Source: Desulfuromusa sp.
Lineage (GTDB): Bacteria; Desulfobacterota; Desulfuromonadia; Desulfuromonadales; Geopsychrobacteraceae
Direction of reading: 5' to 3'
Length of the DNA stretch: 64,000 nt
Assembly (NCBI GenBank): GCA_029933365.1
Contig: JAOZOH010000001.1
Span: 1 to 64,000, forward strand
The position numbers and the translations under genes are program-made. Position 1 is the first letter of the stretch. Each line of letters starts with the position of its first letter. Of this stretch, positions 18,111 to 27,077 are shown piece after piece. The notes beneath the pieces are model-generated. The model was not told the origin of the DNA. It worked only from the letters and a program-made list of their open reading frames with translations, and searched no databases.

Positions 18111-18258
18111 GTCAAAACTGTACCAGCTTAATGCATGCCTTGCAAGATATAAAATAGTCAAGTCTCTACAGGGCGCTGAGATTTTGAATATAGGGACATA
18201 CCCGCCAGAACACTGCGATTTAATCCATAATGGCTGAAAAACTTTTGAGGAGGAATCG

Positions 18259-19524
18259 ATGAGAGAGATAAGGAAATTGAAAAAAAGTGGAGGAACAATT
18301 GATATCAAATTGAAGCCTGCAGGTCAAGACCGACGCTTCAAAATAATCAAATCAGTTTTGCCGCGTTTGATCCAGATCGTCATTTATGAAGGGAAGGATC
18401 GGATCACATTCACCGATTTAATGCTACCTGGTTTCAAAGCTGTCGCAAGTGCCAATGGCGCTATCACATTTTACCATCAGTGGCAGCATTGGCAGGACGG
18501 TCGTCAGTTCGACAAGCTAGGTCGCTATCCGGGGGTCTTTCCTGATGTTATCCGCGAGGTCATCCTGAATCGGAATGAGCTGATCGCTCAGGGTCTTGAC
18601 CCAAACGGTTCTGATGAGAATGTCATTCCCGATATTTATCAGTTCATCATGGATGAGATTATCCCAAAGCTTGACGAGTGGTACTCCAAGTCTGCAACGC
18701 CACGTAGCCAGATCAAAAAGTGGATTTTGCGATACTTCTCCGGGGAAAAAGTCAAGCCGCTGAACAAAGTTACCCGTAGAGACATTGTGAAGTTTGTCGA
18801 GTGGGTGGCTGAAAACGGGAGCTGGACAACTGCCAACCGTTGTAAGGCGATGCTGTCGGTGATCATGAACCGGGCACTCGATCTTGAGTATGTTGATCGG
18901 AACGTCTGTCTCGGCGTTAAGGGGTATCGCGAAACAGCTTCAAGGACGCGGATATTTTCTGATAATGAGTACGTTAATTGCGTAAAGGCTGTCGTTAGAA
19001 ACATTGACCATCAACACTCAAAAATCTTGTACCTGCTCCTGTTGATTCCTCTTCGATTCATGGAAGTTGCAGCCATGCAGTGGAGTCGGATCGACCTTGA
19101 GAAAGGCACCTACTTCATCCCGGCTGATCTCTCTAAAAACCGCCGTGCGAGAACCATTGCACTTAACCAGCCTGCTATCGACCTGTTAGCCAAAATGTTC
19201 GGTGATTGTGATCCAAGCGTCGATTGGACATTTCCTGCGACATCTAAATCTGGCCACACCGAGGGTATCAGAGTTCAGTATCGGAAAATCCTTAAAGAGG
19301 CAGGAATTACCAGCTTCAGAATCCACGACATTAGGAGGTCTGGAACCTCTGCTTTGCTGAACGACTTTGACGTTAACCCATTGAAATTAATGAGCATTTT
19401 GGGGCACAGTGAGATGAAATCGACCCTCGTTTATTCCCATTTATCAGCTAAGTCGATGGTGCATACCAGCGACCAACTAGGCCAGAAATTCGAGGAGGCT
19501 GTCAATGCGCAATCCAATCCTTGA
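18259..19524 (+). CDS. Tyrosine recombinase 2, first gene of the polymerase operon
   Basis: 421 residues with GAGGAGG before the ATG. N-terminal arm-type domain (FTDLMLPGFKAVASANGAITFYHQW), core-binding domain, and catalytic domain with LLLIPLRFMEVAAMQW (Arg), FRIHDIRRSGTSAL (HxxR) and STLVYSHLS (Tyr). Only distantly similar to recombinase 1. Its 3' end overlaps the exonuclease gene by 20 nt and contains that gene's Shine-Dalgarno, so integration and replication functions are expressed together. Confidence 0.9.
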   Translation: MREIRKLKKSGGTIDIKLKPAGQDRRFKIIKSVLPRLIQIVIYEGKDRITFTDLMLPGFKAVASANGAITFYHQWQHWQDGRQFDKLGRYPGVFPDVIREVILNRNELIAQGLDPNGSDENVIPDIYQFIMDEIIPKLDEWYSKSATPRSQIKKWILRYFSGEKVKPLNKVTRRDIVKFVEWVAENGSWTTANRCKAMLSVIMNRALDLEYVDRNVCLGVKGYRETASRTRIFSDNEYVNCVKAVVRNIDHQHSKILYLLLLIPLRFMEVAAMQWSRIDLEKGTYFIPADLSKNRRARTIALNQPAIDLLAKMFGDCDPSVDWTFPATSKSGHTEGIRVQYRKILKEAGITSFRIHDIRRSGTSALLNDFDVNPLKLMSILGHSEMKSTLVYSHLSAKSMVHTSDQLGQKFEEAVNAQSNP

Positions 19525-20356
19525 GCAGCATGTCAATTCGCACCCTGATCGTCAGGCCGATCCGTCGGTAGATAGTGAGAAGGGCAAATTTGAAAGACTA
19601 CATATAGAAAACAGTGATGTTATTAAATCCATCCTCAAAAAAAACGGCGGCCGTATCAAATATACGCGGGGGATGGTCGTCTTTATAGATTTTGAGTGGT
19701 ATCGCGTTGGTGGCCGCAATGTCCTTTTAAGTATCCAGATCGCGGTTGTTTCGTCTGATGGGAGCCGCAACGTAATTATCTATACACGCATCGGCAGACG
19801 CTTACGGAAGAAACTGTCAGACATCGGACATATTGATTCATCGAAAGACGCAGTTGATGAACGGATGACCCTTGAGGAGATCGTCGAACGGGCGATGCTC
19901 ATTAATGATGGTGGCAATCTTGCTAACCGCAAAATCGGCAAGACCCGTGTGCTTCTGGTGATTCACAATTCCGTTGCAGAATGGAGCATGCTGAAGGATC
20001 GTAACGCTCCTGAAATCATCAAGAAGCTCACCTCTATCAGAAAAAGTCCCGTCACCGGGGTTCACCCGATCAAGGTTCGCAACCGTCGGATAGGCGAAGT
20101 CGATCTGGAGATCTTTGATACACGCCTCCTCGCACCTGCCGGTTTACAGAGTCTCGATAAACTGTCGGATCTTCTGGGTAAAGATGAAAAGAAGATCGAT
20201 ATCAGCGAGTTTTATAAGCGGAATATGGACCAGCTTCTTGTTGATGATCCTGATCTGTTTGAAGAATATGCGCTCCGGGATACAGAGGTCACCGCCAAGC
20301 TCTTTTTTTTACTTCAACGGCTCCTGAACGAACTGGCTTTTAGTCATGAAGATTGA
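19505..20356 (+). CDS. Stand-alone 3'-5' exonuclease, family-B polymerase type
   Basis: 283 residues. DnaQ/DEDDy-like motifs: Exo I VVFIDFEWYRV (Asp62, Glu64), Exo II HNSVAEWSML (His154, Asn155, with Glu159 where Asp is usual), Exo III YALRDTEVT (Tyr255, Asp259). It ends in the region where a family-B polymerase would continue into its palm. It starts inside the recombinase gene (SD GAGGAGG) and overlaps the polymerase gene by 11 nt. Taken with the next protein it forms a two-subunit polymerase. The Asp-to-Glu change in Exo II may lower activity. Confidence 0.75.
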   Translation: MRNPILEQHVNSHPDRQADPSVDSEKGKFERLHIENSDVIKSILKKNGGRIKYTRGMVVFIDFEWYRVGGRNVLLSIQIAVVSSDGSRNVIIYTRIGRRLRKKLSDIGHIDSSKDAVDERMTLEEIVERAMLINDGGNLANRKIGKTRVLLVIHNSVAEWSMLKDRNAPEIIKKLTSIRKSPVTGVHPIKVRNRRIGEVDLEIFDTRLLAPAGLQSLDKLSDLLGKDEKKIDISEFYKRNMDQLLVDDPDLFEEYALRDTEVTAKLFFLLQRLLNELAFSHED

Positions 20357-22448
20357 TCGCCTGTTTAAAACCCTCGGTTCGGCTGCGGTAAAGGGTTTTT
20401 TGCATGCGAACCCGTGGTTCGAAGTGTATCTCGAAGAGTTGGACGACGAGAAGTTTGCCGAGGTTGTGGCGATCATCAAGCGCGCCTACCTCGGGGGGCT
20501 GAACATGGCCAACTTCCGGGGGGACTCTGCGGCATATCTACCGCTAGCGGATTACTTCTTTGGCGACTTTGATTTTGCTAATGCCTACGCCAACGGTTTT
20601 GCACGCTGCGCCAAACTGGATACTGATGGTGTCCCCGAGATCGTTAGGGCTGAGTACGAATGGTCAGCAACTGCCGAAGCCGAGCTGAAGGCAGAGAATA
20701 TCCCTGACTGGTTGATCGATTACGCGAGAATAAAGGTCGAGGCGGGTCGCGATGCGGTAGAGCAGCTGTTACGGCTTCTTCGGAAGGTGAAACGCCCCGA
20801 CTGGACCGACGATAAGGAGAAGCGTCTTTACCGAAAGAAATTGTATAGCAAGAAGGTACAGCGGCGCAGGAGGTGGGCGAAAATTCTTCGGGATGCACTT
20901 CTGACTCCGAATAATTACCACCTTGACCGGTGGGTCGAACAAGTAAATTCGGGAAACCTTGATTATGAAATACCCGGATTCGCCTGTGTCAGGTTTAAAG
21001 AAAAACCGGATGTCGAGTTCACCTGTTTGCCGATTAGGAAACTGCCGTTCGGGCTGCTTTATGTTCGCGAAGGCGAAACTGTAGTGCCAGCTGTTGAACT
21101 CGTTATGGCGGTCAATGCCGGGGTTCATGTCGAAGTGATGTGGAGCGTTGAGCTGCCTGTTGAGCGGGATCGAAATGGCAACGCGAAGCTGATCTTTTAT
21201 GAGCATCTAAAAAAACTCGTCCGTAAGCGGATCAAAGCGAAAAAGAACGCCGAAAATTCTCCAGTTGATGCAGCGAGAGAACAGCTGCTGAAGGAGATGA
21301 TCAACGCGTTTTACGGTAAAAGCGCGCAGGGTCTCAACTACCGGCGGGTCTATAACCCTTCGACGGGTGAGTACTTCCCTTTGGTTCCATCCGAGCTCAC
21401 CGAGCCAAGCGTTGCGGCCCTAGTCACAGCGCAAGTGCGAGCAGCTCTTGCCTCAACTCTACTTGCTATCCAGGAATACAATCGGCAGCGACCGAATCAA
21501 CGCCCAATTGTGGTTATCTCAGCAACTACCGATGGGTTGCTGATTGGAGTGCCATGTGAGCCGGGCTTTTCGGTTGTTGACGACTACTTTATCCCTCCGA
21601 AGACGAACGGTTTGCCACCAAAAATGAAGAAGGTGATCGACGTACGGATGTTCATGCGCCGGTTTGGTCACGAAGCATTGCTCGATCTCTTTTATAGCTA
21701 TTCACCAATTAAGAACCTTCGTGAAATGCGAATCAAGCTTACGGGTAATGATGATTTTCTCGAAATCAAGCACCTCGCTGACCGTGTCGTCAGCGTCAAA
21801 ACCAGAGGGCAGATTGGTACCGTGATTTATGAGGGGAAAGAGTTCTGTACCCTCCTTGCCCGGTATGGACACAAGGTCCCGCTGAGCATCATCTACGATG
21901 ATCCTGAAATTTATAGTGCCATCATGAAGGGTGATCGGAACACTGCTGACGCAAAGTGGCTCTTTGATCGGATAGAGAATGCACAGACCCAGGAGGAGAT
22001 CGAATACTACCCCTTCCTTAACCTGACATCTTTTCGGAATATTCTGGAAAGTGATGGTGATCTTGACCTGATCAACTGGGTGCAATTGAAAAGAAGTAAT
22101 AGCGATTGGGACTTTAAACGGGAGCCGATTCTTGATGAACCAGATGCGCAGGCCTTCTTCGGCAAACCATACAAAAACATTTCAGCATTTCTTCGTGACC
22201 GTCGGCAGGCCGAATCGATTCGGAAATCGGGTCTGAACGCGACACCTGCACTCGTCAAACTGCGCCAGAAAAATCGTGCCAGCGGTATCCGAGCACGATC
22301 TGGCGATATGGCAACCCTCATTCGTCAGTTTCTGCGTGGGTATGTCCAGGGGCACTTCGGGGTCATACCGGAAGCTACAGAAACGGTTATCGCCGAGCGC
22401 ATAAATCGTGTTCTGGCCGAAGGATCTAACAATGGGGGGGAGAAATGA
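20346..22448 (+). CDS. Family-B-like DNA polymerase, palm/thumb subunit
   Basis: 700 residues. Motif A: FGDFDFANAYANG with Asp76 (pattern D..SLYP). Motif B: KEMINAFYG at 316-324 (K...NS.YG with Ala for Ser). Motif C: SATTDG at 392-397, in which Asp396 is kept and the first Asp of DTD is Thr. The N terminus starts LGSAAVKGFL, the sequence that follows Exo III in protein-primed and related type-2 B polymerases. There is no exonuclease domain here; it is in the previous gene. Whether it needs a primer or a terminal protein cannot be read. The call rests on three motifs in order plus gene context. Confidence 0.72.
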   Translation: MKIDRLFKTLGSAAVKGFLHANPWFEVYLEELDDEKFAEVVAIIKRAYLGGLNMANFRGDSAAYLPLADYFFGDFDFANAYANGFARCAKLDTDGVPEIVRAEYEWSATAEAELKAENIPDWLIDYARIKVEAGRDAVEQLLRLLRKVKRPDWTDDKEKRLYRKKLYSKKVQRRRRWAKILRDALLTPNNYHLDRWVEQVNSGNLDYEIPGFACVRFKEKPDVEFTCLPIRKLPFGLLYVREGETVVPAVELVMAVNAGVHVEVMWSVELPVERDRNGNAKLIFYEHLKKLVRKRIKAKKNAENSPVDAAREQLLKEMINAFYGKSAQGLNYRRVYNPSTGEYFPLVPSELTEPSVAALVTAQVRAALASTLLAIQEYNRQRPNQRPIVVISATTDGLLIGVPCEPGFSVVDDYFIPPKTNGLPPKMKKVIDVRMFMRRFGHEALLDLFYSYSPIKNLREMRIKLTGNDDFLEIKHLADRVVSVKTRGQIGTVIYEGKEFCTLLARYGHKVPLSIIYDDPEIYSAIMKGDRNTADAKWLFDRIENAQTQEEIEYYPFLNLTSFRNILESDGDLDLINWVQLKRSNSDWDFKREPILDEPDAQAFFGKPYKNISAFLRDRRQAESIRKSGLNATPALVKLRQKNRASGIRARSGDMATLIRQFLRGYVQGHFGVIPEATETVIAERINRVLAEGSNNGGEK

Positions 22449-23188
22449 AACGATCTGATGTCAGTAATGCGCGTAGGGCTAATTGGCGAGCGAATGCTCT
22501 GATCAAACAGCAGTCACATGAGGGGCTGTTGCGGCAGCTCTGTAACGAGTTCGGTGTCGATTATATCGTTGCCAGTGATCTGATCTTCGCCAATGGGCTT
22601 GTTGAGCGAAGCACCATTGATATCGCTCAAATGGTCGCCGCTGCGATTATCAATGGTCCTGTCCTCAGTATAGAGCCGTTCCTCTCCCTTCAGCGAAGAG
22701 GGGGGTTGCCTGGGGTGTCTGAGCTTCAGGAGCGGCTGTATTGCTACCTCGACGGTGAGCCGCTCTGCCCATCGTCAACGTTTCCCTCTCCAGTCTCTTC
22801 AGTAGATCGACAGCTGTTACGTCGCATTTTTAGCGCATCGGGGTTGTCTGCTGCTGATGCTAAGCAATGCACCGAATCGCTCTGCCCAACCGCACAGAAA
22901 GATTGGACACCGCGGAAGAACAAAACTGGTGATCAGTGTCTGGAGCAGTTTGTCACGGCCCTTCATCAACCTGATATCCATCCGAAAGCACCAAGATCTA
23001 GTGAGATCCTGATGAAATTGAAGCGTTTTGGGCTTAGTAAGCGAAAGTTTTATACCGCGCGGCAAAAGACTCTCCCGGTCCAAGCGCTTGAAAACACATC
23101 AGCAAACCGGAAACAGATTGAGGCAATGGCGGCAGGTCTGAAAGTCGACCCCAACAAGTTCCTGCACGTGCTTTTGGAGGGAGTATGA
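22445..23188 (+). CDS. Unknown protein of the polymerase operon (1)
   Basis: 247 residues, no recognised domain. The ATG overlaps the polymerase stop (ATGA at 22445-22448). The middle is Pro/Ser rich and the tail helical (ANRKQIEAMAAGLKVDPNKF). Strict coupling to the polymerase suggests a role in the same process, such as a priming, terminal or processivity protein; this is inference from position only. Confidence 0.5.
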   Translation: MKRSDVSNARRANWRANALIKQQSHEGLLRQLCNEFGVDYIVASDLIFANGLVERSTIDIAQMVAAAIINGPVLSIEPFLSLQRRGGLPGVSELQERLYCYLDGEPLCPSSTFPSPVSSVDRQLLRRIFSASGLSAADAKQCTESLCPTAQKDWTPRKNKTGDQCLEQFVTALHQPDIHPKAPRSSEILMKLKRFGLSKRKFYTARQKTLPVQALENTSANRKQIEAMAAGLKVDPNKFLHVLLEGV

Positions 23189-24231
23189 GTCGGCTGTTCA
23201 GGGTGTTTGATGACGAGTTTTCCGTCGGCTTTTGCAGTGTTGAGGCGAACGGTGTGGAGCAAGGTGATCGATATCGTCGGGTCCGGTTTGCCAAGAATCG
23301 AACCCGTGTTGAAAGAGCAGACCATGATTTTTTTATTGCCGCCGCTCTACTCCAGGAAGGGGAGCGCCTACAGCGTGGTGTTATTGGTCGGAAGCTCAAG
23401 AAAGGTACTCGCAATATTAGGAATAAAACCGGTTGCCCAGTACGGCTCCTTGGATTGGCCATGGAACCGGAACTGATGGCAACGAAAAACAGAAAGGGAA
23501 AAAACAGGGTGCTACGAGAATTAAAAGAAGAACTGCATGGAATCATGCAACGAACCAGTGAAAAGGTCGGGTTAAAGGGAGGACTACCCTCTACAGACAG
23601 CTACGTTATTACTGATGACGTAATGGATGTGGCAGTCGATAGCGGCTGTGCCGACTATTTCACCGAGATTGAAGGTCAGCGGTTTTTACCCATGGATCTG
23701 GTCAAAATTGAGTCGGCGGTCAGGTCCGAGTATCCAGATGCTGCCGATGCGGTAATCACAGCACTTCACGAAACAAAAAACCAGGATCATCTTTCGATGA
23801 TATCGCTTGAGCCGAGTAAAGAGGGTGGGCTCTTCGTCACAGTTGTTGACCCGAAAGGGCACCACCTGAAGGTCGAGGCCAAGCAGTTTGTTGAGATGAT
23901 CAATGGCTGGGGTGAATCAAAAAGACTCTTTGTTATTCCGAAACCGGGAGGACGGGAGGTTTTTGAATCAATCTTTAATGACAGAAAGGAAGGAGAAGTA
24001 ATCGGAAAAATATCAACCGAACCGATGATGCTTGAGGTTGCCTGCTGCGTGGGTAATGGATCGATTCTGAACGTGGTCGATAAGTCCCGTTTCTATATTG
24101 ATCCAGAGTACCTGCTTTGTCTGTGGATGATCCTGAACCGGATCGCCACTGACGAACAACTGTACCGGCAGCTGAAAGCAAAAGCTGAGACGTTTACCGA
24201 CTTTGATCCATTTACACCGGGCGTCTCATAA
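23185..24231 (+). CDS. Unknown protein of the polymerase operon (2)
   Basis: 348 residues, overlapping the previous stop (ATGA). The N-terminal 110 residues are basic (KNRTRVERADHDFF, RKLKKGTRNIRNKTGC) and could bind nucleic acid; the C-terminal part is mixed alpha/beta. No family recognised. Last of the strictly coupled genes before a 33-bp gap. Confidence 0.5.
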   Translation: MSRLFRVFDDEFSVGFCSVEANGVEQGDRYRRVRFAKNRTRVERADHDFFIAAALLQEGERLQRGVIGRKLKKGTRNIRNKTGCPVRLLGLAMEPELMATKNRKGKNRVLRELKEELHGIMQRTSEKVGLKGGLPSTDSYVITDDVMDVAVDSGCADYFTEIEGQRFLPMDLVKIESAVRSEYPDAADAVITALHETKNQDHLSMISLEPSKEGGLFVTVVDPKGHHLKVEAKQFVEMINGWGESKRLFVIPKPGGREVFESIFNDRKEGEVIGKISTEPMMLEVACCVGNGSILNVVDKSRFYIDPEYLLCLWMILNRIATDEQLYRQLKAKAETFTDFDPFTPGVS

Positions 24232-24264
24232 ACCAAAACCCATTAACCAAATTAGGAGGACATT

Positions 24265-24888
24265 ATGTCTACCGAACCGAAAAAAACCGACGATAGCCCA
24301 GATGCATTTCAAGCGCTTCAAGAACTATTGTTTCCACTGTTGGCGTTATCGACCAACTTTACCCAAGGTCTTATCAACTTGCTCGGTTTCCCCGAGTTTA
24401 ACCTGAAGGGCGGGAGCGTCAGTCCTATCCATGATAATGACCGGGTCGAACGTGGCATCATTGGATTTCGCCGTATTAGTGGCAGTGTCATGCTGGCAAT
24501 TGCGTGCGGGACAAAAATGGTGCGCTATATTCCGCTCGACAAGTTCATTGCACTGATCGAGTCCATGAATCTCGGGACAGCGGCTAATATCGTCATTCAA
24601 AACTATAAGGCGGAAGAAAAGGAGAAACGTGCCCAGATCATAGCGCGGGTAAATTCCCGGTGTTCAGCTATTCACTTTGTGCAAGGTGTGGCTGGAAAAC
24701 CAATCAGTACAGGGAGTGATATCGTCTCTAATGATGCCTATTATATCCCACGTGAGGACCTTACGAGTTTCTACATTGCTGCTAAATGCCAAGTAGCTAA
24801 TGGACAAAAACTGGAGGATCTGATTGCCGCAAACGACGGTTTCAAGGGCTTCTCTATCAACATCGATCCTCTCAACCCAGTGGGGTAA
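24265..24888 (+). CDS. Unknown protein of the polymerase operon (3)
   Basis: 207 residues with AGGAGG before the ATG. Contains IIGFRRISGSVMLAIACGTK and a regular middle; no known domain. It probably belongs to the same transcript as the polymerase genes since the gap is short and no terminator is seen. Confidence 0.5.
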   Translation: MSTEPKKTDDSPDAFQALQELLFPLLALSTNFTQGLINLLGFPEFNLKGGSVSPIHDNDRVERGIIGFRRISGSVMLAIACGTKMVRYIPLDKFIALIESMNLGTAANIVIQNYKAEEKEKRAQIIARVNSRCSAIHFVQGVAGKPISTGSDIVSNDAYYIPREDLTSFYIAAKCQVANGQKLEDLIAANDGFKGFSINIDPLNPVG

Positions 24889-24894
24889 TACATT

Positions 24895-25338
24895 ATGACT
24901 AGTTATTTAAAAATATGTGAGCGAAAAGGACAGTTGGGGGTGCACCTAGCAAATCACCGTGACGAGTTTTTTCTGTTTGGCAAGGCACTGATTGCTATGT
25001 GGCGAAATCGAGGGCGATATGTCCTGGTGAAGCATCACAATGCTGACACCAATCGCGCGATTGCGTACCACCCCGGTCAGATTGTTGGTCTGATCGAAGA
25101 TGGTACTACTGAAGTCAATCTTCATATTTACATGGGCGGGGTTGGGAAAATCATATGCCTTGATGCCGAAAATTTGCTGACAGATGTAGTGCAGTTGATG
25201 GGCTTCGTTTTGGCGACCCATGAAATTGGTTCCATTGTAGCGGCGTTTGAAGCGCACTATAAAAACAGCGCTGGGTTTGAGGAGCTTGTATTAACTGGTG
25301 CGCCAATGGTGCTCGGTGATAGTTCGCCGAATGCGTAG
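24895..25338 (+). CDS. Small protein, paralogue of the 26370 gene
   Basis: 147 residues. GVHLANHRDEFFLFGKALIAMW and YHPGQIVGLIEDG align with GLHFVNPDGATFFLVASQILAMW and YPVGQVIGTVDLDG in the protein at 26370, so these are diverged copies of one family. No known domain. Its last codons fall inside the right copy of the 70-bp direct repeat. Confidence 0.55.
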   Translation: MTSYLKICERKGQLGVHLANHRDEFFLFGKALIAMWRNRGRYVLVKHHNADTNRAIAYHPGQIVGLIEDGTTEVNLHIYMGGVGKIICLDAENLLTDVVQLMGFVLATHEIGSIVAAFEAHYKNSAGFEELVLTGAPMVLGDSSPNA

Positions 25339-25397
25339 TTAGACGGTATTGGGAAGAGACATGCTTACTTCACCATATTGTCGGACAGTATTGAGCA
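25327..25397 (+). repeat. Right copy of the imperfect 70-bp direct repeat
   Basis: CCGAATGCGTA, GGTATTGGGAAGAGACAT and GGACAGTATTGAGCA occur in the same order as at 16802-16871. It starts inside the 3' end of the previous gene and runs into the intergenic region. Same direction as the left copy. Confidence 0.65.
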
Positions 25398-25413
25398 TTC
25401 TGATTTATTAACC

Positions 25414-25447
25414 GTCGGTGGCGGGATCGATTGATTTCGCCACCGAC
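25414..25447 (+). promoter_or_regulatory. Hairpin in the parB leader
   Basis: GTCGGTGGCG and CGCCACCGAC form a perfect 10-bp stem with a 14-nt loop, 24 bp before the parB start. No T run follows, so a leader structure or operator is more likely than a terminator. Confidence 0.45.
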
Positions 25448-25471
25448 TAACAAAAAGACAGGATAAAAACA

Positions 25472-26281
25472 ATGAACAACGAGAATACAGATATGAAGGT
25501 GTATTCCTTCCTTAAGGAAGGTGAGGAACTGGCCAACCGACAACTCTATCAGGTGCCGGTTGACGAATTGGTGCAAAATCCGGATCAGCCCCGGAAGTTC
25601 TTCGATGGTGAGGCGATGGGTGAACTGGTGACCTCTATTAAAAAGCATGGTGTTTTGCAGCCGGTACTTTTTCGTAAGGGAGAGGATGGTGGGTTGTATA
25701 TCGTCTCTGGGGAGCGTCGTTTTCGTGCTTCCCAGTCGGCGGGTCAAGAAACCATTCCTGCCATTTATAACGATAGTGGGAACAGCGCTGAGATAGCTTT
25801 GGTAGAAAATCTTATGCGCGAAAACCTGAATCCGATCGAGGAATCCGAAGCCCTCAAAAAATTGAAGGATGAGAAAAGCTATACCAATGAACAAATTTCG
25901 GCTGTCATTGGTAAGGCGGTGTCGACCATTTCTGAGATTCTTTCGCTGAACAAGCTCCCGGATGAGATTAAAGACGAATGCCGGGAAGACGCAAAGTATT
26001 CGCGTCGGGCGTTGGTTGTGATCGCTAAGGCGGATACCTCCGAGGCGATGAATGGTCTTTTTGAGAAGTACAAGAAGATGGAGCTGAAGAGCGATGCTAT
26101 CCGTGCCGCTGCGCGCGAGCAGGCTTCCCCATCGGATGCTTGGAAGAAAAAGGTCGAGGGGTTCCGTAAGCAGGTGGATAAGATCGACTTTGAGCAATTC
26201 GGTGATGATCGTGGAGGTGTGGAAGCGGCATTTCGGTATTTGATGGGGGCGATTCAGGCGAAGTTGCCGGTTGCTAGTTAG
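25472..26281 (+). CDS. ParB/Spo0J-family protein without a ParA neighbour
   Basis: 269 residues. ParB N-domain: VDELVQNPDQPRKFF, ITSIKKHGVLQPVL-like segment, SGERRFRASQSAG (the GERR.RA CTP-binding motif) and ENLMRENLNPIEE; HTH with YTNEQISAVIGKAVSTISEILSL. The tail is charged. No parA lies nearby, so it could serve as a regulator or nuclease-like accessory as well as in partition. AGGA lies before the ATG. Confidence 0.85.
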   Translation: MNNENTDMKVYSFLKEGEELANRQLYQVPVDELVQNPDQPRKFFDGEAMGELVTSIKKHGVLQPVLFRKGEDGGLYIVSGERRFRASQSAGQETIPAIYNDSGNSAEIALVENLMRENLNPIEESEALKKLKDEKSYTNEQISAVIGKAVSTISEILSLNKLPDEIKDECREDAKYSRRALVVIAKADTSEAMNGLFEKYKKMELKSDAIRAAAREQASPSDAWKKKVEGFRKQVDKIDFEQFGDDRGGVEAAFRYLMGAIQAKLPVAS

Positions 26282-26282
26282 G

Positions 26283-26337
26283 CGAAGTTCGGCGCGCCGA
26301 AGTTTCGGGTCAGGCCCCAGTGAAGGGCCTGACCCGG
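26283..26337 (+). repeat. Double-hairpin element, copy B
   Basis: Hairpin 1 around GAAGTTCGGCGCGCCGAAGT (one mismatch), joined without the usual linker to hairpin 2: CGGGTCAGGCCC / GGGCCTGACCCG with a 7-nt loop. Lies between parB and the next gene, which starts 32 bp later. Confidence 0.65.
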
Positions 26338-26369
26338 TATCGTTATGAACAGAAAAAAAGGAGAATAGT

Positions 26370-26810
26370 GTGGAACGATCATTAATAAAGGACGGAGTCA
26401 GGGGGGAGCATATCGGTTTGCATTTTGTTAATCCCGATGGTGCAACCTTCTTTCTGGTTGCCTCTCAGATCTTGGCGATGTGGGAGAATCCGGAAAGTTA
26501 TATTCTGATAAAAAGCCGTGATTTGGATGGAAAATCCGCCAGCGGATACCCTGTTGGTCAGGTGATTGGTACGGTGGATCTGGATGGTATGGATGCCAGG
26601 GTGCTCTTGTTTTTTAGTTCGCCAGAAGCGGACATGGAGCAGGGTGATAGCAATATGGGGCTTAAGAACGTGGAGAGTTCTCAGACCCATTGCTTGCCAA
26701 TTGAAGAGATGGATACCTGCGTTGCTTTTTTCGAGTTGATGCGCCGTAACCGGCCAAAGTTCGATGAAATGGTGCATGGTGGACGAAATTTGCCGCTGTT
26801 TGGGCTGTAA
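26370..26810 (+). CDS. Small protein, paralogue of the 24895 gene
   Basis: 146 residues from a GTG with AAGGAG 6 nt upstream. Shares FFL...ILAMW...Y.LIK and YP.GQV.G with the 24895 protein. No known domain or function. The two paralogues flank parB. Confidence 0.55.
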   Translation: MERSLIKDGVRGEHIGLHFVNPDGATFFLVASQILAMWENPESYILIKSRDLDGKSASGYPVGQVIGTVDLDGMDARVLLFFSSPEADMEQGDSNMGLKNVESSQTHCLPIEEMDTCVAFFELMRRNRPKFDEMVHGGRNLPLFGL

Positions 26811-26855
26811 TAATGCCGAAGCCTTATGGTTTCGAAGAGCTAAGGAGAATTAAGT

Positions 26856-27017
26856 ATGAAACGTATGCAACCAAGTAATGGATGTGAGAACTGTGGCGCT
26901 TTTTCTGATGAAAGTACTGGTATCCTTCGGAAAAAGTTGGTGTTTTGTGATGGGGCGTGGTTGTGCACCGATTGTCGTGCGACTGCTTGTAACGAGGAGC
27001 CTGAAGGCAATTGTTAG
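26856..27017 (+). CDS. Small Cys-rich zinc-ribbon-like protein (53 aa)
   Basis: ATG 26856 has AAGGAG 8-9 nt upstream. The protein contains CENCGAF, LVFCDGAWLCTDCRATAC: two CxxC knuckles 20 or more residues apart, as expected for one zinc ribbon. 53 residues, intact. No known family. Confidence 0.6.
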   Translation: MKRMQPSNGCENCGAFSDESTGILRKKLVFCDGAWLCTDCRATACNEEPEGNC

Positions 27018-27077
27018 AGATTGCTGCGGTTAAGGTGGACGAAAAGTGTATGGCCTTGAAACGATGAGGAGAAATAT

